DNA from: an uncultured Rhodospirillales bacterium | GTDB lineage: Bacteria; Pseudomonadota; Alphaproteobacteria; Acetobacterales; Acetobacteraceae | NCBI GenBank assembly: GCA_903844135.1 | Contig: CAIMSN010000071.1 | Coordinates: forward strand, 46,857-110,856 | Reading direction: 5' to 3' | Length of the DNA stretch: 64,000 nucleotides | In this document: piece by piece, positions 17,310 to 25,701 of the stretch | How positions within the stretch are numbered: position 1 is the first letter of the stretch | How the letters are laid out: every line of letters begins with the position of its first letter | Program-made: the position numbers and the translations under genes | Notes under the pieces: generated by a model | The model's input: only the letters and a program-made list of their open reading frames with translations | What the model was told of the DNA's origin: nothing | The model's database searches: none

Positions 17310-18260
17310 TCAAACCTCCGAGGGGGTGCTGATGGACAGGGACGCATCGATGAGCCGTTGGCGGAGGAAATCACCGATGGCGTTCACGGACTGTTCGGCC
17401 GCGTGAAACTGGTTAAGGGAAGATTGGAAGACATGCGGCATGCCCTCCCAGATCGACAGTGTGATCTCCACGCCCGCCGCTCGCGCCAAGTCGGCGTAGC
17501 GGATGGAATCGGCAAGCAGAACTTCGTCGTCACCAACATCGATGCGGATCGGCGGAAGGTCGACGAGGAGCGCGTGGAGCGGCGATGCCTTGGGGTTTGC
17601 CGCATCCTGGCCCTGAAGATACAGGTCTGCGAAACCCAGAAGTACGCCGCGCGTGAAGATCGGGTCCGCGTCCGCTCTCGTCTCGAAGCTGTCGCCAGTG
17701 AGCGCCAAGTCGGTCCAGGGCGACATTACCGCCGCGCCGACCGGCTGCGCGACGCCCTTCGTTTTGTCGGCGGCGAGGATCGACAGCAGCGCCAGCGTCA
17801 AACCGCCGCCCGCCGAATCGCCCACGATCACGATCCGTTCGGCTCCCTCCGCAACGAGGCCGCGATAGGCGGCGACCGCATCGTCAATCGCGGCCGGAAA
17901 CGGGTGCTCGGGCGCGAGCCGATAGTTGGGGACGAAAGAGTCGGCGCCGACGCGTGTGGCGATCTGGCCCGCGAAATGGGTGACCGCCCTTGCCGAGCCG
18001 AGCACGTAGCCACCGCCGTGAAGATAGAGCATGCGCGCGCCCGGTTGTGCGTTCGCCGGTCGGAGCCAGACGCCCGCAATGCCGCCGACCGTCCCGGCCT
18101 CTACCCTGACATCTGCCGCCGCGGGTGTTGCGGCAAACATGGCGTCGAACATCGGCCGCGCCTCAGGGCCGAGCGGCTCGCCCTTGTGCGCCGACGCGGC
18201 CTGTCGCATCGCGGCCACGGCCGGAGCATCCTCAGGCGAGAGGGGGTGGATCATCGTCAT
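17310..18260 (-). CDS. HSL-type alpha/beta hydrolase / esterase (second copy)
   Basis: The 316-residue family IV esterase has oxyanion HGGGYVLGS (residues 81-89), nucleophile GDSAGGGLT with Ser149, acid DVGDDEVLL and His in WEGMPHVFQ. It is a clear paralogue of the enzyme at 9925 with the same length and motif spacing, including SPWTDLALTGDS versus SPWTDLALTGES. The start at 18260 is preceded by AAAGGAGA. The gene lies between an NmrA-like gene (upstream) and an NAD-binding protein (downstream) on one transcript, so it repeats the esterase-plus-NmrA arrangement of the first operon. Confidence 0.9.
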   Translation of the reverse strand: MTMIHPLSPEDAPAVAAMRQAASAHKGEPLGPEARPMFDAMFAATPAAADVRVEAGTVGGIAGVWLRPANAQPGARMLYLHGGGYVLGSARAVTHFAGQIATRVGADSFVPNYRLAPEHPFPAAIDDAVAAYRGLVAEGAERIVIVGDSAGGGLTLALLSILAADKTKGVAQPVGAAVMSPWTDLALTGDSFETRADADPIFTRGVLLGFADLYLQGQDAANPKASPLHALLVDLPPIRIDVGDDEVLLADSIRYADLARAAGVEITLSIWEGMPHVFQSSLNQFHAAEQSVNAIGDFLRQRLIDASLSISTPSEV

Positions 18261-18294
18261 GGCAGGTCTCCTTTGTTGGGGGCAAGGTGCGGGC

Positions 18295-19173
18295 TCAGCC
18301 CTTTGCCCACTGAGCGGCGGCATCTTTGGCAAAAGCGGCATAGAAGCGAGGGGCGCGACCGAGGAGTGTGGTCAGGCGCGCGATGTCGTCAGCGGTCGCG
18401 ACGGCGCCATCCGCCTGATACCGGCTGAACATCAGCCTCAGGTCGAGCGCGTGCCAGGCGGGTAGCATGGTCTTCATGCGCTGCTCCATCACGACTAGAT
18501 CGTCGCCCCCGTAGCGGATCGCGCGGCCGAGCGCCTCGCTCCAGATGTTGGCGATAGCTTCGCCGGTCAGGGCGTCCGGACCGACCAAGGCGTAGGTCTC
18601 GCGGCCGAGCGGGGTCGGGGACTGTTCACGGCGAAGCAGTTCGATGGCGGCGGCCTCGCCGATGTCGCGGATATCGACCATCGAGACGCCCTTCGCGCCG
18701 ATCGGCGCGCCATAGGCGCCGGCCTTCAGAAGCACCTCCTTCTGACGAAGATCGTTCTGGATGAAATAGGCGGGGCGCAGAACCGTCGCCGGAATCTCGA
18801 GCGCCTCGATCATCCGCTCGACCGTGTATTTGCCGGCGAAATGCGGCACGTCGGCATAGGCTTCGCCGCCGAAGACCGAGAGATAGACGATGCCTTTGAC
18901 GCCGGCCTCGCGGGCCACCGACAGGGTCAGCATGGCCTGTGTCAGCTCATCGGCGACATTCGGGACGAGCAGGAACAGCGTGCTGACGTCTTGCAGCGCC
19001 GCGCGCACCGAGTCCGGATCGGCGAGCTCGCCGCGGACCGCCGTCACGCCAGCAGGAAGCCGCGCCGTCTCAGGCGAGCGCGTGAGAGCGCGGACATCGG
19101 CGCCGCGACCTTGAAGATGAGCCAGAACCTGCGCGCCGATGGTTCCTGTGCTCCCGGTAACAAGAATGGTCAT
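18295..19173 (-). CDS. NmrA-like NAD(P)-binding protein
   Basis: The 292-residue protein starts MTILVTGSTGTIGAQVL and has RALTRSPETARLPAGV and LFLLVPNVADEL. It also contains GIVYLSVFGGEAYADVPHF, YTVERMIEALEIPATVLRP and YFIQNDL, the usual NmrA/azoreductase-like order without a YxxxK pair. It probably reduces a quinone-like compound or senses NAD(P)H. It is the first gene of the 19.17-16.68 kb operon (NmrA, esterase, NAD-binding) and is divergent from the LysR at 19287. An upstream in-frame ATG at 19230 would run into the putative operator, so 19173 is chosen. Confidence 0.87.
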   Translation of the reverse strand: MTILVTGSTGTIGAQVLAHLQGRGADVRALTRSPETARLPAGVTAVRGELADPDSVRAALQDVSTLFLLVPNVADELTQAMLTLSVAREAGVKGIVYLSVFGGEAYADVPHFAGKYTVERMIEALEIPATVLRPAYFIQNDLRQKEVLLKAGAYGAPIGAKGVSMVDIRDIGEAAAIELLRREQSPTPLGRETYALVGPDALTGEAIANIWSEALGRAIRYGGDDLVVMEQRMKTMLPAWHALDLRLMFSRYQADGAVATADDIARLTTLLGRAPRFYAAFAKDAAAQWAKG

Positions 19174-19222
19174 GTCGATCTCCTCATGTTGGCGCGAGTG
19201 GCCTGGTGAAGGACAACATAGC

Positions 19223-19281
19223 CGTTCCATTATCGCTTAGAAGATGCCAGAATCGAGACTGGCTGTCTTGAATATGGAACG
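19223..19281. promoter_or_regulatory. Paired inverted sites in LysR/NmrA divergent region
   Basis: CGTTCCAT at 19223-19230 and its exact reverse complement ATGGAACG at 19274-19281 flank the 113-base gap between the divergent NmrA-like and LysR genes. Their centres are 51 bases apart, close to five helical turns. Paired sites in a divergent gap are typical of LysR regulation, but the function is inferred only from position and symmetry. Confidence 0.4.
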
Positions 19282-19286
19282 CTGGC

Positions 19287-20186
19287 ATGGATATTCAGGC
19301 TTTGTCCGACTTCGACCTCGTCGCTGCGCATGGTGGGTTCGGCCGCGCCGCCCGCGTCTCCGGCCGTTCGAAAGCAACGCTTTCGCGGCGGGTGGCCGAA
19401 CTCGAAGAAAGTCTAGGCGTGAGGCTGATCGAACGCGGGTCCCAGACCCTGCGATTGACGGAAGAAGGACGGGCGCTTCATGAGCGCACCCATGGGCTGC
19501 TGAGTGAAATCACCGAGGCCGGTGAGGCGGTCGTCCTCGGCGCCTCTACGCCGAAAGGCAGACTGCGGGTCAGTGCGCCGGTTGTCTTCGCGCATGTGGC
19601 GCTTCCCCGGATCGGAGCCCGCTTTGCCTTGGCTTATCCGGACGTCCAACTCGAAATCGTTGCCGAGGACCGCAAGGTCGATCCGGTCGAAGATGGCTAT
19701 GATCTGATCATCCGGATCGACCCGTCGCCGGACGAGCGCCTGGTCGGCCGCCGCTTTCTTAACGATCAACGCCTGATCGTAGCGCCGCCCGGCATGGCGC
19801 CCCCCACTCCCGTGGTGGACGGCGATGACTCAGCGGTGACGGCCGTTGTGCTCTCCGCGACACCGCCCGGAACCCTCTGGCGGATGACTTCCAGAACGGA
19901 GGCTGAGATCGTTTTGCGGCCGGACCCGATCCTCCGCCTGTCTTCGCTCCTGATGGTCCGCGATGCCGTGGTGGCAGGCGCCGGTGCGGCTTTGCTGCCA
20001 AAGCTCCTCGTGGCCGACGATATCGAGTCCGGCAGGCTCGCCTATTGGGGAACGCATGCGGGTCCGACGGTTGAAATCTGGGCGCTCCAAAGTTCACGCC
20101 GCCTGATCGGCGCCAAGGTGCGCGCCTTCCTGGAGGTGGTCGAGAAAGCATTTCCCGAAAAGCGCTTCGACGCGAAGCCGATATGA
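19287..20186 (+). CDS. LysR-family transcriptional regulator
   Basis: The 299-residue protein has winged-helix DFDLVAAHGGFGRAARVSGRSKATLSRRVAELEESLGVRLIERGSQ and an effector domain (GRLRVSAPVVFAHVALPRIG, GYDLIIRIDPSPDERLVGRR). This is the type that acts next to oxidoreductases as a DhaR/PtxR-like activator or repressor. It is divergent from the NmrA-esterase operon and most likely controls it and itself. No in-frame alternative start improves the family match. Confidence 0.9.
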   Translation: MDIQALSDFDLVAAHGGFGRAARVSGRSKATLSRRVAELEESLGVRLIERGSQTLRLTEEGRALHERTHGLLSEITEAGEAVVLGASTPKGRLRVSAPVVFAHVALPRIGARFALAYPDVQLEIVAEDRKVDPVEDGYDLIIRIDPSPDERLVGRRFLNDQRLIVAPPGMAPPTPVVDGDDSAVTAVVLSATPPGTLWRMTSRTEAEIVLRPDPILRLSSLLMVRDAVVAGAGAALLPKLLVADDIESGRLAYWGTHAGPTVEIWALQSSRRLIGAKVRAFLEVVEKAFPEKRFDAKPI

Positions 20187-20229
20187 GCGGCAAATCTGGC
20201 TTGGCGTCGCGCTCTTTGCCTGGCCGCCG

Positions 20230-20601
20230 TCACCGGTTCGTGTCGTAGCGAAGACGGTTTTCGTGAATGGTTGCGAGGTGCGCGCCCGCCCATTGTGCCA
20301 ACTGCCGCACTGGCTCGGACAGCGATCGCCCGAGTTCGCTCAACGCATATTCCACCTGTGGCGGCGTGGTGGAGCAGACCGTGCGCTCGACCATACCGTC
20401 GCGCTCAAGCATCTTTAGAGTTCGCGTCAGCATCTGCTGAGAGATGCCAGCAACCTGACGCTTGAGGTCGTTAAAGCGCCGCGGCCGGTCGCGAAGCGCC
20501 ACGACCACCTGCATCGTCCATTTGTCCCCGACCCGGTTGAGAATCTCGCTGACACCGTGACAATCGGCAGAGGCGGCGTCGAGCGCTGCGGGCATATCCA
20601 T
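20230..20601 (-). CDS. HxlR-family transcriptional regulator
   Basis: The 123-residue winged-helix protein has ILNRVGDKWTMQVVVALRD, RRFNDLKRQVAGISQQMLTRTLKMLERDGMVER and VEYALSELGRSLSEPV, the HxlR signature. A cysteine at residue 14 lies just before helix 1, the place where redox-sensing HxlR proteins such as HypR carry their sensor thiol (family knowledge). This suggests derepression by electrophiles or quinones. It is divergent from the MDR reductase at 20720 across a 118-base gap, which is the likely target. Confidence 0.9.
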   Translation of the reverse strand: MDMPAALDAASADCHGVSEILNRVGDKWTMQVVVALRDRPRRFNDLKRQVAGISQQMLTRTLKMLERDGMVERTVCSTTPPQVEYALSELGRSLSEPVRQLAQWAGAHLATIHENRLRYDTNR

Positions 20602-20719
20602 ATGACTTGGCCCCTAAAATATGCGTTCTTGTCGCGGGTATCATGGTCACATATCTAGATTAGGTCAACAAAGTAGATCACCCGGCCGGTCGCGAAATTC
20701 CGCTGACCAGGAGAACGAC

Positions 20720-21652
20720 ATGCTGCGCATTGAGTACGATCGATACGGCGGACCCGAGGTGATGCGTCTGGAGACCTACGAACTCCCGGCCCCCGGCAAG
20801 GGCGAAATTGCGGTTCGCGTGAAGGCAGCCTCGATCAATCCGCTCGACTGGAAACTCCGCCAGGGTTTCATGAAGCTCATGATGGGCAGGCGCTTCCCAC
20901 GCGCAATGGGCATGGACTTTGCCGGCGTCGTCGAAGCAGTCGGCCCCGGCGTGACCGGCTTCGCCTATGGAGACGAAGTCTTGGGTCAAGTGCCGATGAC
21001 GAAGCCTGGCTCCTTTGCCGAGACGGCGATCACCACCTCAAATTTGGTGATTAAGAAGCCAGCCTCGCTGGCCTTTCTCGCCGCCGCTGCTTTGCCCACC
21101 GTAGGCGTGACCGCCTGGCGCGCGCTGATCGACGGCGGCAAGCTGAAGACCGGGCAGTCGGTTTTCATCAATGGCGCCGCCGGTGGCGTCGGGCAGGCGG
21201 CGATCGCGGTCGCCAAGACGGTCGGGGCCGTCATCACCGCTCGCGTGGGTCCCTCGTCCCTCGCGCATTCCGCCGAGTGGGGGCTGGCGCGGCTGCTGGA
21301 CTACACCCAGCCGTTGCCCGACAAACTGAAGGGATCTTTTGACGTCGTCTTCGACTGCCATGGCAGCCTGACCTCCAAAGACGAGGACTTCCTGACCAAG
21401 CGCTCGGGCGTAGCGGTCGACATCGATCCGACCGTCGGCAACCTGATCAGATCACTGATCTCACCGAGACACAGCTTCGTCCGGGGGGTGCTGAGCACGC
21501 CGATCCTGCAAAAGATCGTCGAACTGGCCACTGCCGGCCAGTTCACGATACCGATCAACCGCACCGCCCCCTTGGCCGAGGCCATCGCCCTGATCAGCGA
21601 CCTTGAAGCCGGCAACCGGCTCCCGGGCAAATCCGTGATCGTGATGGAATGA
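20720..21652 (+). CDS. NADP-dependent MDR oxidoreductase (quinone reductase-like)
   Basis: The 310-residue medium-chain reductase without structural zinc residues begins MLRIEYDRYGGPEVMRLETYE. It has SINPLDWKLRQG, FAGVVEAVGPGVTGF and the nucleotide-binding motif INGAAGGVGQAAIAVAK (about residues 152-168). These enzymes reduce quinones or enones with NADPH. The ATG at 20720 follows CCAGGAGAACGAC, a good ribosome site; an earlier ATG at 20621 gives an unrelated leader. It is probably repressed by the divergent HxlR regulator with Cys14. Confidence 0.92.
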   Translation: MLRIEYDRYGGPEVMRLETYELPAPGKGEIAVRVKAASINPLDWKLRQGFMKLMMGRRFPRAMGMDFAGVVEAVGPGVTGFAYGDEVLGQVPMTKPGSFAETAITTSNLVIKKPASLAFLAAAALPTVGVTAWRALIDGGKLKTGQSVFINGAAGGVGQAAIAVAKTVGAVITARVGPSSLAHSAEWGLARLLDYTQPLPDKLKGSFDVVFDCHGSLTSKDEDFLTKRSGVAVDIDPTVGNLIRSLISPRHSFVRGVLSTPILQKIVELATAGQFTIPINRTAPLAEAIALISDLEAGNRLPGKSVIVME

Positions 21653-21699
21653 CGGGTTGCGGCGGCAATCGGTAGAGACGTTGATTTCGGACCGATACG

Positions 21700-22377
21700 T
21701 CAGGCGAAGAGTCGCGGCAGACCGTCCGCTCGGAAAGCAGTGAGGACGGACGCACGCTCCATCGTCAACGCGGTTAGCGACGTCCAAGAGGCATACTGCG
21801 CCATGTCGACATTAACGAGGCCGCCCCAGCGATAGAAAACGATCAGGAACGCATCGGCGATCGTGAAGGCGTCCGGCACCGCCCACCGCCGCCCATCGGC
21901 CATGATCCGCTCGATTGCGTCGAACGCCTCTAGCATGTTGCTGCGCCCTTTGGCGCGGATGCCAGGATAACTCGCTTCATCCGCGCTGAAGCGCTCCGGC
22001 CGCCATTGCTGCGCGAAGGCGACTGCGTGGACCCAGCCCGACAGCCAGTTCATCCATTCTAGCGTTCGCGCCTCGCGCGCGGGATCGGCGGGCATCAAAT
22101 CGAGATCGGGACGCTGCCGGGCGAGCCAGGTCAAGATGGCAGGCGCTTCAGTGAGCAAATGCGCTTCGCCGCCCGCACGCCCGGGAACCGGGGATAAGGC
22201 CGGCACGCGTCCCTTGGGGTTGCGCGCCAGCCAGGCCGGGCCGATGGTCTCGCGATCCCGGTCGCGCGCCGACACGGCGTGCGCGCGATACGCAAAGCCC
22301 CCTTCCTCGAGCACGATCCGCACCGCAAGCGAGCAGGAGCCCGGATCTTGGAAGAAGTCGAGCGCCTCGCCGGTCAT
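21700..22377 (-). CDS. Glutathione S-transferase-like protein
   Basis: The 225-residue protein has an N-terminal thioredoxin-like domain (LDFFQDPGSCSLAVRIVLEE, NPKGRVPALS, LTEAPAILTWLARQRP) and a C-terminal helical domain (ARTLEWMNWLSGWVHAVAF, FTIADAFLIVFYRWGG). The SPGSCSLA-like motif with Ser/Cys after Pro-Gly is that of beta-class and related bacterial GSTs that conjugate or bind glutathione. Its ATG overlaps the qorB-like stop (ATGA), so the two are coupled. The pairing of a GST with a quinone reductase supports an electrophile-detoxification role. Confidence 0.9.
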   Translation of the reverse strand: MTGEALDFFQDPGSCSLAVRIVLEEGGFAYRAHAVSARDRDRETIGPAWLARNPKGRVPALSPVPGRAGGEAHLLTEAPAILTWLARQRPDLDLMPADPAREARTLEWMNWLSGWVHAVAFAQQWRPERFSADEASYPGIRAKGRSNMLEAFDAIERIMADGRRWAVPDAFTIADAFLIVFYRWGGLVNVDMAQYASWTSLTALTMERASVLTAFRADGLPRLFA

Positions 22378-23252
22378 CGGGCGTTCGCCGACGGAGCGGC
22401 GCTGCCGATCGTGCGCAGGACCGTGGCGCGCAGCGTCTCGGTGGGGCGACCGATCAGCCCGCTAAGCGTGCGCGATTCGTCGGCGAGAATGCCACTCGCA
22501 GCCTTGGCGCTATATTCCGCCAGCGCTGCCGCGAAGTCGGCCGGTACGCCGGCTCCGATCAACGCTTCGCGATATTCGGCTTCGGGCAAGTTCCGGTACT
22601 CGACACTGCGCCCCGCCGCGTCGCTCAGCGCGGCCGCCACATCCGATAGGGTGAAGGCTTCGTCGCCCGCCAGTTCGTACACCCGGTTGGGGCCAGGCGC
22701 CTCGGTCAGGACCGCCGCCGCCGCCTCGGCATAGTCGGCCCGCGTAGCGGCCGAAATCGGGCCATCACCGGTGCTCCCGAGCAGGACCCCGTGCGTAATC
22801 GCCGCCTCCGCGCCGATAAGATGGTTCTCGATGTACCAACTGTTGCGCAAGATCGCATGGGCAATACCGCTCGCGGCGATCAGGCGCTCCGTTTCGCGAT
22901 GGGATTCGGCGAGGCTGATCGGGTTGGCGTCGGCGTGGATGATGCTGGTGTAGGCGATTATGGCGACGCCGGCCTGCGCTGCGGCGTCGATCACGGCCTT
23001 ATGCTGCGCGACCCGCCGATCGGGTGTGTCCGACGAGACGAACAGCAGGCGCGTGACACCCGACAGTGACGCCGCCAGCCGGTCGGGCGCGTCGTAGTCG
23101 AAGGGACGCACCGCGATGCCGCCTTCCGCCAGGTCCGTTGCCTTGGCGGGATCGCGCGCGAGCGCCACGATCTCATTCGGGCTTGCGCGTTTCAGCAGCG
23201 CGGCGATGGCGTGTCGGCCGAATTGGCCGGTGGCTCCGGTAACAGCGTACAT
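22374..23252 (-). CDS. qorB: QorB/YtfG-type NAD(P)H:quinone oxidoreductase
   Basis: The 292-residue protein matches E. coli QorB closely in recognisable order: YAVTGATGQFGRHAIAALL, IVALARDPAKATDLA, VTRLLFVSSDTPDRR and HKAVIDAAAQAGVAIIAYTS. It continues with AHAILRNSWYIENHL, ATRADYAEAAAAVLTE and VYELAGDEAFTLSDVAAAL. QorB is an NmrA-fold NADPH-dependent quinone reductase. The start at 23252 fits the family N-terminus. It is divergent from an HxlR regulator, the same arrangement as qorB with its HxlR neighbour in E. coli, and is coupled to the downstream GST. Confidence 0.93.
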   Translation of the reverse strand: MYAVTGATGQFGRHAIAALLKRASPNEIVALARDPAKATDLAEGGIAVRPFDYDAPDRLAASLSGVTRLLFVSSDTPDRRVAQHKAVIDAAAQAGVAIIAYTSIIHADANPISLAESHRETERLIAASGIAHAILRNSWYIENHLIGAEAAITHGVLLGSTGDGPISAATRADYAEAAAAVLTEAPGPNRVYELAGDEAFTLSDVAAALSDAAGRSVEYRNLPEAEYREALIGAGVPADFAAALAEYSAKAASGILADESRTLSGLIGRPTETLRATVLRTIGSAAPSANAR

Positions 23253-23329
23253 GATGCACCCTTTTCGACTATGGGCATCACAGATATGAGTATACCCCAT
23301 CAGGAGTAAGTACGGACATCGAGGTTAGT

Positions 23330-23704
23330 ATGCAGACCGGCGTGATCGATCATCTCGCAACCCAACTCGCGCGTGGAGAGGTGTTCGACGCGAACTGCCG
23401 ATCTCGGGAAGTGCTGGTGCACTTGACCGGTAAGTGGAACGTTCTGCTGCTGATCGCGCTTCGGGGCCGGACGATGCGCTTTGCCGAGCTGCGGCGGAAG
23501 GTGAACGGTGTGAGCGAACGGATGCTCGCCAGAAGCCTGCAGCAGCTCGAACGCCATAATCTCGTCGTCCGACGGAGCTATCCGGTGGTGCCGCCACACG
23601 TCGAATATACGCTTACCGCCTTGGGCCAACAGGCAGCGGATCGCCTCGCAGGCCTGACCGATTGGATCGAGGAAAACGTGCATGCGCTGATTGTTTCAGC
23701 ATGA
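23330..23704 (+). CDS. HxlR-family regulator (QorR/YtfH-like)
   Basis: The 124-residue winged-helix protein has VLVHLTGKWNVLLLIALRG, MRFAELRRKVNGVSERMLARSLQQLERHNLVVRR and VEYTLTALGQQAADRL. Cys23 in FDANCRSREVL lies just before the first helix, matching the sensor-thiol location in QorR-type proteins that respond to diamide or quinones (family knowledge). It is divergent from the qorB-like gene; the 77-base gap should contain both promoters. Together with the regulator at 20230, it is the second HxlR protein in the island to keep an N-terminal cysteine. Confidence 0.9.
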   Translation: MQTGVIDHLATQLARGEVFDANCRSREVLVHLTGKWNVLLLIALRGRTMRFAELRRKVNGVSERMLARSLQQLERHNLVVRRSYPVVPPHVEYTLTALGQQAADRLAGLTDWIEENVHALIVSA

Positions 23705-23742
23705 CAGTTTTCACGCGGCGATAACGGACGCGCGCACGCCCG

Positions 23743-24771
23743 CTAAGGGCGGCGAGAGCGAGCATTCCAAAATCGCCGGATTCCGAACCGTCGTTCGAAA
23801 TTCGGTCGTGGCTGTCGGTGGTCCAGCGTCAGGACGATCCGCGGAGCGTTAGCCGCTGCCGCCCACGCTTCCTCGATCCGGTTCAACGGCAGCGGGGTTG
23901 TAGCCAATTCAAATCTTGCGGTGGGCGCCGCGCTCATCAGTTTCCCGATGATGGTGAAGATTTCGTCGGCGGCGACACTTCCGATCCCGCTACCCATGAT
24001 CTCGATCGCCGAGGACCTTAGCAAACCGCCGGGGAGCGTGACGGTCGCGCCGCCCGCCAGCCCAAGCTGAACGAAACGGACGGGCGTCGTCGCCTCGCCT
24101 GCGCTGGCCGCAGCGATGATCTGAAGCGCGCTAGGCCCCCAGAGATAGTCGAGCACGACATCGATCCGCTGCCGGAAATGTTGTCGAAGGGCGTCCTCGG
24201 GGGCGCTGCCGTCCGGACCGAGGACGACGATTTGATCGGCCCCGATTGATCGCAAATGATCGAGCACTTCTTTGTTGCGTCCGGTGACGATGATCCTGCG
24301 GGCCCCGAGATGCTTCGCGATCTGAACGGCGATGCCACCGGCAGAGCCCGTCGCCCCGTTTATCAGCACGGTCTCGCCGGGGATCATTTTTGCGCGCGCT
24401 TCCAGGGCGACCCAGGCCGACATACCCGGGTCCGCCAAGGCTGCCAGCTTCACATCGTCGAGGCCATCGGGAATGCTCATGCACCGGGAGGCGGACACCA
24501 CCGTCCGCTCCGCCATTCCGCCGAACGGGGCCCTTGGAAAAAGAAAGTAGACGCGGCGTCCGTCGTCGAGCGTTCCAATTCCGTCAATCCCGACCACGAA
24601 GGGCGGCTTGCTCGAAAAGCTGTAATGTTTGCCGAGCGCCCTCAGTTTAGTGAAGTTTGTCAACGCGGACGCTGTCACATGGACGCGAACTTCGTCGCCA
24701 GCCGGAACCGGCTCCTCAAAATCACCGTAGACCGGCGCCTTGCCAAGTTCGTGAACGACGGCTGCCTTCAC
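23743..24771 (-). CDS. Zinc-free MDR quinone/alcohol oxidoreductase
   Basis: The medium-chain reductase (342 residues from GTG at 24771, VKAAVVHELGKAPVYGDFEEP) has HVTASALTNFTKLRALGKHY, FVVGIDGIGTLDDGRRVYF and cofactor motif INGATGSAGGIAVQIAKHLG. It lacks the zinc-binding cysteine cluster. An ATG at 24828 would add 19 residues that do not match the family. The last 25 residues are Arg-rich (PRPNFERRFGIRRFW) and look like a read-through extension. The TetR regulator at 24862 lies just upstream in the same orientation and probably controls both genes. Confidence 0.87.
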   Translation of the reverse strand: MKAAVVHELGKAPVYGDFEEPVPAGDEVRVHVTASALTNFTKLRALGKHYSFSSKPPFVVGIDGIGTLDDGRRVYFLFPRAPFGGMAERTVVSASRCMSIPDGLDDVKLAALADPGMSAWVALEARAKMIPGETVLINGATGSAGGIAVQIAKHLGARRIIVTGRNKEVLDHLRSIGADQIVVLGPDGSAPEDALRQHFRQRIDVVLDYLWGPSALQIIAAASAGEATTPVRFVQLGLAGGATVTLPGGLLRSSAIEIMGSGIGSVAADEIFTIIGKLMSAAPTARFELATTPLPLNRIEEAWAAAANAPRIVLTLDHRQPRPNFERRFGIRRFWNARSRRP

Positions 24772-24861
24772 GCCTCTATCTCCACCGTGGCGGCTTCGCG
24801 CCACCACGGACCATATACTAGACACCACCGTTCAGTAAATGGCTCGCGAGGACGGGGGAGC

Positions 24862-25506
24862 TCATTCGACAGGATTAGCCCGATACAATCGCATGAACTG
24901 GACGACGCCCCTTGCCGCCCGATGGCTGATCTCCTCTCGCGAGAGAGGCGGACGGGCCAGAAAATTCATCTCGACCCGCAGCATTCCCTCCCACAGGCCG
25001 ATGAGATCCTCGGACGCCTGCGCAAGATCGGGCGCGTTGAGGAGCCCGGAAGCGTTTCCGTCCCGGATCAGCGCGTAAAGGATGGCCATTGCCCGGCCGA
25101 CACCGGCTTCGAAGAAAGCCTGCGCCGAAGTCGGAGCATAGGCGCGGCTCGCGGCAGCCAGCCGCTCCATCGCCAGCATCTCCGAGTCGGATAGGAAGCC
25201 GAGTAACTGTTCGCCGAACCTTCTTAAAGCCTCCTCGACGCTTGCAGTGTGATGGACGCTTGCGAAATCGTTCGCCACGAGTCTCTCGGACTCTCTTGCG
25301 ATGATCTCGGTCAGGAGCGCCGTCTTATCCTTGAAATTGGCATACAGGGTCGCTTTGGCGACATCCGCCTCGGCAGCGATCTGCTCCATGCTGATCGGGT
25401 CCGGTCCGAAATCCAAAAAGAGCCGCCGAGCGACGGACAAAATCTTCTCGCGTTTTGCAAGATCGCGCGGCCTGCCGCGTAAAGGCGTTTCAGCCACCGC
25501 ATTCAT
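24862..25506 (-). CDS. TetR/AcrR-family transcriptional regulator
   Basis: The 214-residue protein has an N-terminal TetR helix-turn-helix: REKILSVARRLFLDFGPDPISMEQIAAEADVAKATLYANFKDK. A helical ligand-binding domain follows with LSDSEMLAMERLAAASRAY and FLARPPLSREE. The last part matches the AefR-like C-terminal domain of TetR proteins linked to efflux and oxidoreductase genes. It lies 90 bases upstream of the MDR reductase at 23743 on the same strand and is likely its repressor as well as its own. Confidence 0.9.
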   Translation of the reverse strand: MNAVAETPLRGRPRDLAKREKILSVARRLFLDFGPDPISMEQIAAEADVAKATLYANFKDKTALLTEIIARESERLVANDFASVHHTASVEEALRRFGEQLLGFLSDSEMLAMERLAAASRAYAPTSAQAFFEAGVGRAMAILYALIRDGNASGLLNAPDLAQASEDLIGLWEGMLRVEMNFLARPPLSREEISHRAARGVVQFMRLYRANPVE

Positions 25507-25701
25507 GCTTCCTGGCGCCTCCTCCGCTGGTTCATTCCTACCATTGGGACGATGGCAAGACCATCAAGGGGCGTCTTGACGAGTTCAGCTTTTAGCGAAG
25601 CTACGGCAAGTTGGCGTCATGAACCGAACTTCGCCGGTAGCTGGGTTGGGGCAGGCGGAGGCGCGGGAGCGGCAGGTGACGCGGCTCAAGGCAGACCGCC
25701 C

